Assembly (NCBI GenBank): GCA_005223375.1 | Contig: RXOD01005519.1 | Span: 1-13,645, forward strand | Length of the DNA stretch: 13,645 bases | Origin: Amoebophrya sp. AT5.2 | Taxonomy: Eukaryota > Sar > Dinophyceae > Syndiniales > Amoebophryaceae | Direction of reading: 5' to 3' | Shown: positions 8,821-13,645 of the stretch, in pieces | Layout of the letters: every line of letters starts with the position of its first letter | Position numbering within the stretch: position 1 is the stretch's first letter | The notes under the pieces: generated by a model | The model's database searches: none | What the model saw: only the letters and a program-made list of their open reading frames with translations | Told to the model about the DNA's origin: nothing | Translations under genes and position numbers: made by a program

Positions 8821-11800
8821 ATGTCGCGACTAAAACGCAGCTCGCGGGGGCGTCGAAAACGATGGCTCCCCCAAAACGCTTCCATTGGCCGCGCCGCAGC
8901 ACTACCTCTACTATTGCTGCTCCACTACCTCTACCAGTTTCCCACAGCCGATGCCCGGCTGTGGATGGCGCGCAACCTCCACCAGCCCTTGTCCTGCACC
9001 CGGCGGACCAACGTGGACGCCGACCTGAAGTGGATAAAATCTCGCGAACTGCTCGACCACCTGCTCCAGACGCCGCTTTCGCCCGAAAAAATCGAACACC
9101 TGAAGCCGCGGCAGTGGGAGCTGTCGAACTGCGACTGCTCGTGCGGCAACTGCTACCAGGACTTGCTCGAGTGCCCGATCGGGCACTTCGTGAATGTTTT
9201 GTACCTAGCGATGCTGTGCACCACCGACCTGGCCCGTGAGTCGCTGCTCCTTGGCGTGCCGCCACACGGCGACATGGGCCGGACCTTCCTGCGGCTGGTG
9301 CGCGCGGTGGGGGGCCTGGGCTCGATCCTGCACTCGGGGTGGCCCCTGTTCGAGCTGTGGCACCTGATCGCGGTGATCACGGAGCCGATCCGGAACCGGA
9401 GAATTAAGGGTTGAATAAACTCAGGCTCATGTTGTCCAGGTGTAGGCTTGCTGAGAGAATTTGCTGCAGCTCTTCTCTTCAGGGACTAGGAGCAGCAGGG
9501 TTCAGAGGTCATGAAGTATGGGTATGCGTATGCTCCCCCCGAGAAGGCTGCAGCCATTTGTGTGTGCGGTTCCCACCCCAGCATACCTTGTAGCCATAGG
9601 AAGCCAATGCTGGCGAGTGCCCTGCTATTTGTGTCTGTTTAATCGGAACAGAGCCAAGAAGTGCGGCCTGATGGACTTTTATCAAAGCCGAGTATCGCTG
9701 GGCGATGGCCATGGGTGCTGGGATCCGATAACGGCTAAGCCTAAACCTGAAGCACGAGGACCTAGATTTTTTCAACCTCTAAGAGAACGTGGCAAGTGCG
9801 GATGGACTGGCTGCAACGGGAGGTAGACCCGCTGCTGGCGGAGCTCGGCTTGGAGCGGGAAGAAGTGAAAAAACTGGTGGTGGCGGATTGGGCGTCTGGG
9901 GAAAGTAGCTGGTCTCCGTCTCGGGAAGAAGAAGTACTTCTAGGAGGAGAGAAGCGGATGCGGATCGACCTCGAGAACGAGAAGGACAGCGGGGGCGTGG
10001 CCGCGATGAAGATCATGGCCGCGTGCGGGCGCGGATCCGGCTTCGTTGGCGTGATCGAGCCATCGAATGGTACGGCCGACGTCGGAGTTGGAGCTGTTGG
10101 GAGGTCATCAGCATCGTCCCTCCACCCCCGATACACCCTATGCGACGTTGTCATGGATATGTCGGTGCGAGAGGACGAGAAGGAAAACAAAAAGGCTCCT
10201 CCTGCGGAGGTGGTTGTTTCCACCGGGGAGAGCTTGCATGGCCTGCCCGACGAGTTCATGAAGCTGGAGGACGGGATATCTGCTTTCCATCGCTTCCCGG
10301 AAGTCGAGCGGAGGCTGCAGACAGAGCTGGAGCAGCGGTTCGGATTCGAAAAAATTAGTCCTCCAACATCAGAAGAAGTTCAAAAGATATCGTCCATCAC
10401 GGTGAGTTTTCGCTACCGTTGGCTCTCGGCAAGTAACTCCGGCCTCCAGGAGAACTACGAGCAGGGAAGCGAGGGTGCCCACCTATTTCGGGATCCGGAT
10501 GTGGCGTTCAAGGAGTTTGTTGGGAAAAGAGAATTTAATGTCTACCTTTGCGCGCCCGTGCAGGAGCACATTTCGGATGCGGTGCAACTCCTCCGCAACC
10601 GTTGGCTGCTGCAGGGGTTTATCGGCCTGCTCTTTTACGATAACCGAAAAAAGCTCGTCACGGAGGATGCGCATGCGCCCCCCTTGGAGAAATCGAAGTT
10701 TGAGGCGCAAGAAGTTGTAGAAGATGTTGACCTGGAGCGTTCGCGACCAGGCACAAAAAAAACAACCAGCATCAGCAGGCGCGACTTTCTGTTCGTGCTC
10801 CACCAGCTGACGCAGCAGGAGCACCTTCCGCAGCAGTTTTCGGTGCTCGTTCCGCGGTGGACGTACTTCCTCGAGCATCCGGTGGAACAGACCATCGAGG
10901 AGCTGGACAAACGCTTGTCCCGGCCGCACCTGCACCACTTGCGCCGGCGGATTCGGGAGGCGAGCGTCGGGCTCGGGTCGACGTGCTCGCTGCTGCAGGC
11001 CGCGAGCCTCGCGGAGAGCGTCGTGAGCGTGGGGTTGGGGATCGAACCCGATCTCGTAAACCAAGTGGAGAACCTGGGACGCGAGGACATCGATCCCTAC
11101 ATCCCGGCACTCTCCTCCCGGATCGCGGTCCTGATGGAGAAGTACGGGATTTGGACAAGTAGAAGTAGCGCGACGGGCTTGTCGTCTTCTACTGCGGATG
11201 AAGAGGAAGAAGATGCGGATGAGAAGGTGCAGCAGTACTTTTTAACGCGCTTCATCGAGTGGCTGGAAGCGTTCGTCGAGGAGATCTTCTTCCTGATCCA
11301 CTCGTGGAGCACGATCTACGGGAAGGGAAACTGGTTCTCGGGCATGATCCAGTTGGAGGAGGGGCGGAGGCTGATACGGAGCCTGGGGATCCTGCAGAGA
11401 GCACTCACGAAGGAGTTCTTCTGCAAGCGGCTGGAAAAGAGCGCGGTGGCGTTTCAGGGGGAGTGGGGGACAGTGGAGCGGGCGCAGGTAAACATGGTGT
11501 ACTGGGCGGTATTTGGGGGCAAGAGGCGATGGACCACCAAGCACGGAGTTTCTGCGGGGCTTCCTTCCGTGAAGAACGACAGTGGAGATCATGATCGCGT
11601 CGATGCCGTGTCGGCGAAGACCTTAAAAGTTGATGCCTTTCCGACGCCGGAGATCGTCAGATCGAGGCTGCTACCGCAAATCGAGGAGCAGGAGCGGGAG
11701 CGCAACCCCTTCTTCCACTCCGTGAAGACGCAACTAGCGGAATTCGATGGCGCAGTTGGCCGCGAGACTCGCACTGATTCAACTTTCGCCGCCGGTCCGG

Positions 11801-13645
11801 ACCCGAAGTACTCGCGGTTCGCCTTTTTGACCGTGCTGTGGAGCAACTCTCCGAAGATTTACATCGACGCCGTCCGCACGCTCGCGCACTCCTGCTACCG
11901 GCTGCACGACGGCCGCTACCGCTTTCTCGTGATCGTTCCCGCCGACGAGGAGAGTGGCCACGACAATGGCACGACCACGAGCGCGAGAGCAGCCAGCCCC
12001 GCGGTGGACACATCTTACCTGCTTCGCGCGCCCAACTTCAACCTGGAGGTTTACCCGGTGTCGGAGAAAATGGTCGCCCCGCCCAACTGGGGCACGACCA
12101 AGAAAGGGTCCACCGCGTCCTGGAACTGGTTCAAGGAGAGGAAGATCGCCAAGTCCGCGATCGGTTTCTACATGTTTGCGATGGAGGAGGAGTTCGACGC
12201 GATCGTGTACCTCGACGCGGACACGCTCTTGATCCAGCCGATCGACGAGCTGTTCACGATGGTGGTGGGTGGGGGTGGCGGGGGCGGGGGACCGCCGTTC
12301 AGCGTCGCAACGAACTTGATGGCGCGGTTCAGCACCGGCGGCCTGGCCGCGCCGCGGGGGAACGCAGTGGGGAACGTGCGGGCCCTGTGGTTCCCCTACA
12401 TCAACATCGCCTGCATGGTCACTAGGCAGCGGAAATTTGTAGTGCGTGTTTTCGGATGAACAATAGTACTAGCTCCAGGAGTTGTGTTTTAGTTTTGCGG
12501 TGTTGCAGGAAAACTTCCGGAACCTCCGATGGTCGGGTGGATGAAGGAATGGGTCTGCGATCGGAATCACCGATGCGCAGCTCCCGACCGACAGCTTTTT
12601 CAAGCATCTATGGATAGCCCATTTTTGGAAAAGTTGGGCCTATTATTTGTAAGGGTTGTCATCTAGGTCCCGGTCTGAAACTGAATCGGTGAAGGCCCCC
12701 GGGACATGTCGTAGGGGTGTTTAGGTTCCGCTTCCGAAGCGGGTTGGGACACAGTCTAGCTCTAGTACGCCCGGAAGGTGGCTCTGCTCAGGGTCCGAGT
12801 CGAGGCTTTTTCCCGATCGGCGGCTCCGCGACATCGACAGCGAGCCATCGGAGACTAGGATTAGGAACGAATAGGAAGCCATAGCTTCCCGAATGCGATC
12901 CCGAACTCCTAGGAAACAAATGGAACAAACATCATGGACAAATTTCCGCTGCATAGTGACCAGGCCGGACCGGAAGTTCTTCGAGAAAATGATGGACGTG
13001 ATGGCGTCGAACCAGCTGGACGACCCAGAGGACGAACTGGGGCACTTCTTCGAGAAAGGGATCCACCAACCGTGGCTGGACCACTTCCTGATGAAGTTCT
13101 CGGTGCGTGCGGGATACGCGCAGTGGACGACGGGGAGAGGTGCTCGTAGTTCTTCTTCTTTCGATGTCGATTTTCAGCCGGTGTCGGGCGCGCGCTTCGA
13201 TGGCTGCGAACAGGAGTTCAACGCGGACTTCTTCGTCTCCGAGTGGCACAAGAAGAACAAGACGCAGCACTTCTTCCCCGAAGAGGAAGGAAAGCGTGAG
13301 CGAACGAAAGCAAGCAGTCCACTTCCAGCACACCTGCTGCAAAAGCAAATGTGGAAGAAGGTCGGAGGCTACGGGAATTCGAACTGGGAGGTGCGGGCAT
13401 TGGCGTCCGACCTATCCAAGGAAGACGTGAACCGGTGGGCGGAGTTCAAGTTTGTACAGAAGGGCACCTCCGCCGAGTTCTACGACTCGGACTATGAGTT
13501 CGGCCTGCTGGATGGAACGGTAGCGCGCTTCCACCTGCACGAGCTTTTTCCGCTGGTGAACTACAACAAGTCCATTCTGCGCGAGGCGAACGGCGTCGCC
13601 GTGCAGGGGGTGTTCCTCAAAATCAACGGCTCGCGGCTCCTCGAC
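8821..13645 (+). CDS. Type II membrane protein with GT8 (glycogenin-like) glycosyltransferase domain, 3' end outside window
   Basis: Exons 8821-9408, 9784-12425 and 12964-13645 join in frame to 1304 residues with no stop at the window edge. The N-terminus is strongly basic (RLKRSSRGRRKR), then one hydrophobic helix at residues 25-40, the layout of a Golgi or ER type II signal anchor. Residues 104-118 form a Cys cluster (CDCSCGNC). About 700 residues of unrecognised, mostly helical sequence follow. From about residue 874 a GT8 fold begins (FAFLTVLWSNSPKIYIDAV), with an upstream lysine-bearing helix and the nucleotide-sugar and metal site YLDADTLLIQPIDELF (DAD at 1007-1009), close to the glycogenin consensus. 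The strand NIACMVTRPDRKFFEKMM spans intron 2. A sugar-nucleotide-dependent transfer in the secretory pathway is inferred; donor and acceptor are unknown. Oddities are an eight-glycine insert after the DAD helix and a protein far longer than glycogenin. Bases 13103-13177 may be a further in-frame intron. Confidence 0.85.
9404..9425 (+). repeat. Left terminal inverted repeat of intron 9409-9783
   Basis: It starts TTAAGGGTTGAATAAA and is an inverted copy, 16 of 22 matching, of 9761-9782. The outermost bases include the TAAG direct repeat. Confidence 0.6.
9409..9783 (+). mobile_element. Introner-like intron with inverted ends and TAAG duplication
   Basis: This 375-base segment interrupts the glycosyltransferase gene; the flanking exons are in the same frame and the segment contains many stops. 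Removing it joins AATTAAG to AGAACG in phase 0. The sequence TAAG stands at both borders (9405-9408 and 9780-9783), as a target-site duplication would. The ends are inverted copies: 9404-9425 against the reverse complement of 9761-9782 matches at 16 of 22 positions, with a core GGTTGAA...TTCAACC. With the cut at the repeat, the intron reads GG...AG, a non-canonical donor. A GT-AG alternative (9410-9796, acceptor GGCAAG) also keeps frame and would change only a few residues. The structure matches introner elements known from Amoebophrya genomes. Confidence 0.65.
9761..9782 (-). repeat. Right terminal inverted repeat of intron 9409-9783
   Basis: Read on the minus strand it begins TTAGAGGTTGAAAAAA; it is the partner of 9404-9425. 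Confidence 0.6.
12267..12290 (+). other. G-quadruplex-type motif in coding sequence, encodes poly-glycine
   Basis: Four G-runs of three or more (12267-12269, 12271-12275, 12280-12284, 12286-12290) are separated by loops of one to four bases, which fits the usual G-quadruplex pattern. The tract encodes eight glycines inserted just after the DAD metal-binding helix of the GT8 domain. The insert may be a slippage-prone loop of variable length. Confidence 0.6.
12416..12440 (+). repeat. Left terminal inverted repeat of intron 12426-12963
   Basis: It starts TGGTCACTAGGCAGCGG; 24 of 25 bases match the reverse complement of 12938-12962. The first ten bases are coding sequence of the upstream exon. 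Confidence 0.85.
12728..12742 (+). repeat. 15-base palindrome inside intron
   Basis: CCGCTTC and GAAGCGG are perfect inverted copies one base apart. It may be part of the internal structure of the element. Confidence 0.5.
12874..12889 (+). repeat. 16-base hairpin inside intron
   Basis: GGAAGC and GCTTCC flank a CATA loop, within the same introner-like intron. Confidence 0.45.
12938..12962 (-). repeat. Right terminal inverted repeat of intron 12426-12963
   Basis: Read on the minus strand it starts TGGTCACTATGCAGCGG; the single mismatch to 12416-12440 is at its tenth base. Confidence 0.85.
13103..13177 (+). other. Possible 75-base in-frame intron (exitron-like)
   Basis: It begins GTGCGT and ends GATTTTCAG after a TTCTTCTTTC pyrimidine run. 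It lies in phase 0, is 75 bases long and has no stop, so both spliced and unspliced forms are translatable. The 25 residues it would add (starting VRAGYAQWTTGRGARSSSSF) are low-complexity, whereas the flanks (HFLMKFS and PVSGARFDGCEQEF) look structured. Confidence 0.4.

Larger units (their letters stand above)
12426..12963 (+). mobile_element. Introner-like GC-AG intron with 25-base inverted repeats
   Basis: The glycosyltransferase frame runs into a stop at 12457, while its continuation (VTRPDRKFFEKMM) resumes in another frame at 12956. Splicing ACTAG|GC...CAG|GCC restores ...IACMVTRPDRK, which fits the GT8 fold. The ends are inverted repeats: 12416-12440 and 12938-12962 match at 24 of 25 positions, sharing GCAGCGGAAATTTGT. 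The repeat reaches ten bases into the upstream exon. GTCACTAGG (12418) and GTGACCAGG (12956) are also near direct repeats, both coding V-T-R, consistent with a target-site duplication around a palindromic target. Inside are two smaller palindromes (12728-12742 and 12874-12889). The donor is GC rather than GT. Element-derived intron origin is inferred from this structure. Confidence 0.75.

Noticed and set aside
10402..10563. GT-AG, phase 0, 162-base in-frame segment with a good GTGAGT donor
   Set aside because: The encoded residues (for example REFNVYLCAPVQEHISDAV) look structured and continuous with the flanks, and there is no pyrimidine tract before the acceptor.
10483..11064. Minus-strand open frame of 193 codons
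   Set aside because: It lies entirely opposite the coherent glycosyltransferase exon and reads as an Arg/Leu-rich antisense shadow.
12613..12642. TAGCCCATTTTTGG resembles the dinoflagellate spliced leader (TAGCCATTTTGG core)
   Set aside because: It needs two inserted bases, the flanks do not fit, and it sits in a hairpin inside an intron rather than before a gene. Chance or the intron's own palindrome explains it.
1..13645. tRNA, rRNA, CRISPR or bacterial-type operon features
   Set aside because: I looked for tRNA B-box sequence, regular short repeats and Shine-Dalgarno-spaced gene pairs and saw none.

Overview
The window looks like protist nuclear DNA. It is GC-rich, carries long protein-coding exons broken by a few introns of about 330 to 540 bases, and shows no operon structure, ribosome binding sites or bacterial gene families. 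All supported genes lie on the plus strand. Several introns have inverted repeats at their ends, and one of these is also bracketed by a short direct repeat. That is the signature of introner elements, as described in the parasitic dinoflagellates Amoebophrya. The one-directional gene order and the tolerance of odd splice donors would fit a dinoflagellate or close alveolate, but this placement is an inference. I recognise no diagnostic gene such as a spliced-leader RNA, an rRNA or an organellar marker.

Layout. (1) Bases 1 to 3864: the 3' part of a multi-exon gene of unknown function, open at the left edge, with exons 1-1454, 1827-3211 and 3545-3864. A further possible 3' exon reaches 4645. 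(2) Bases 3865 to 5649: mostly non-coding, with a strong 27-bp-stem hairpin (4032-4100), an open frame ending at 4645, an A-rich tract and smaller hairpins. (3) Bases 5650 to 8505: an intronless 951-residue protein with a C3HC4 RING finger and two further cysteine-rich segments, a probable E3 ubiquitin ligase. (4) Bases 8821 to 13645 and beyond: a large type II membrane protein ending in a glycogenin-like GT8 glycosyltransferase domain, with exons 8821-9408, 9784-12425 and 12964 onward, running off the right edge.

The three genes show no obvious pathway link: a helix-rich unknown protein, a ubiquitin ligase and a Golgi-type glycosyltransferase. The most notable structure is in the introns. 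Intron 12426-12963 has terminal inverted repeats of 25 bases with 24 matching, straddling the splice sites. Intron 9409-9783 has 22-base inverted ends with 16 matching, bracketed by a TAAG direct repeat, and is most simply read as a GG-AG intron. Intron 1455-1826 has weaker inverted ends. The three do not obviously share internal sequence. They may therefore represent three families, or old copies, of non-autonomous elements that act as introns.
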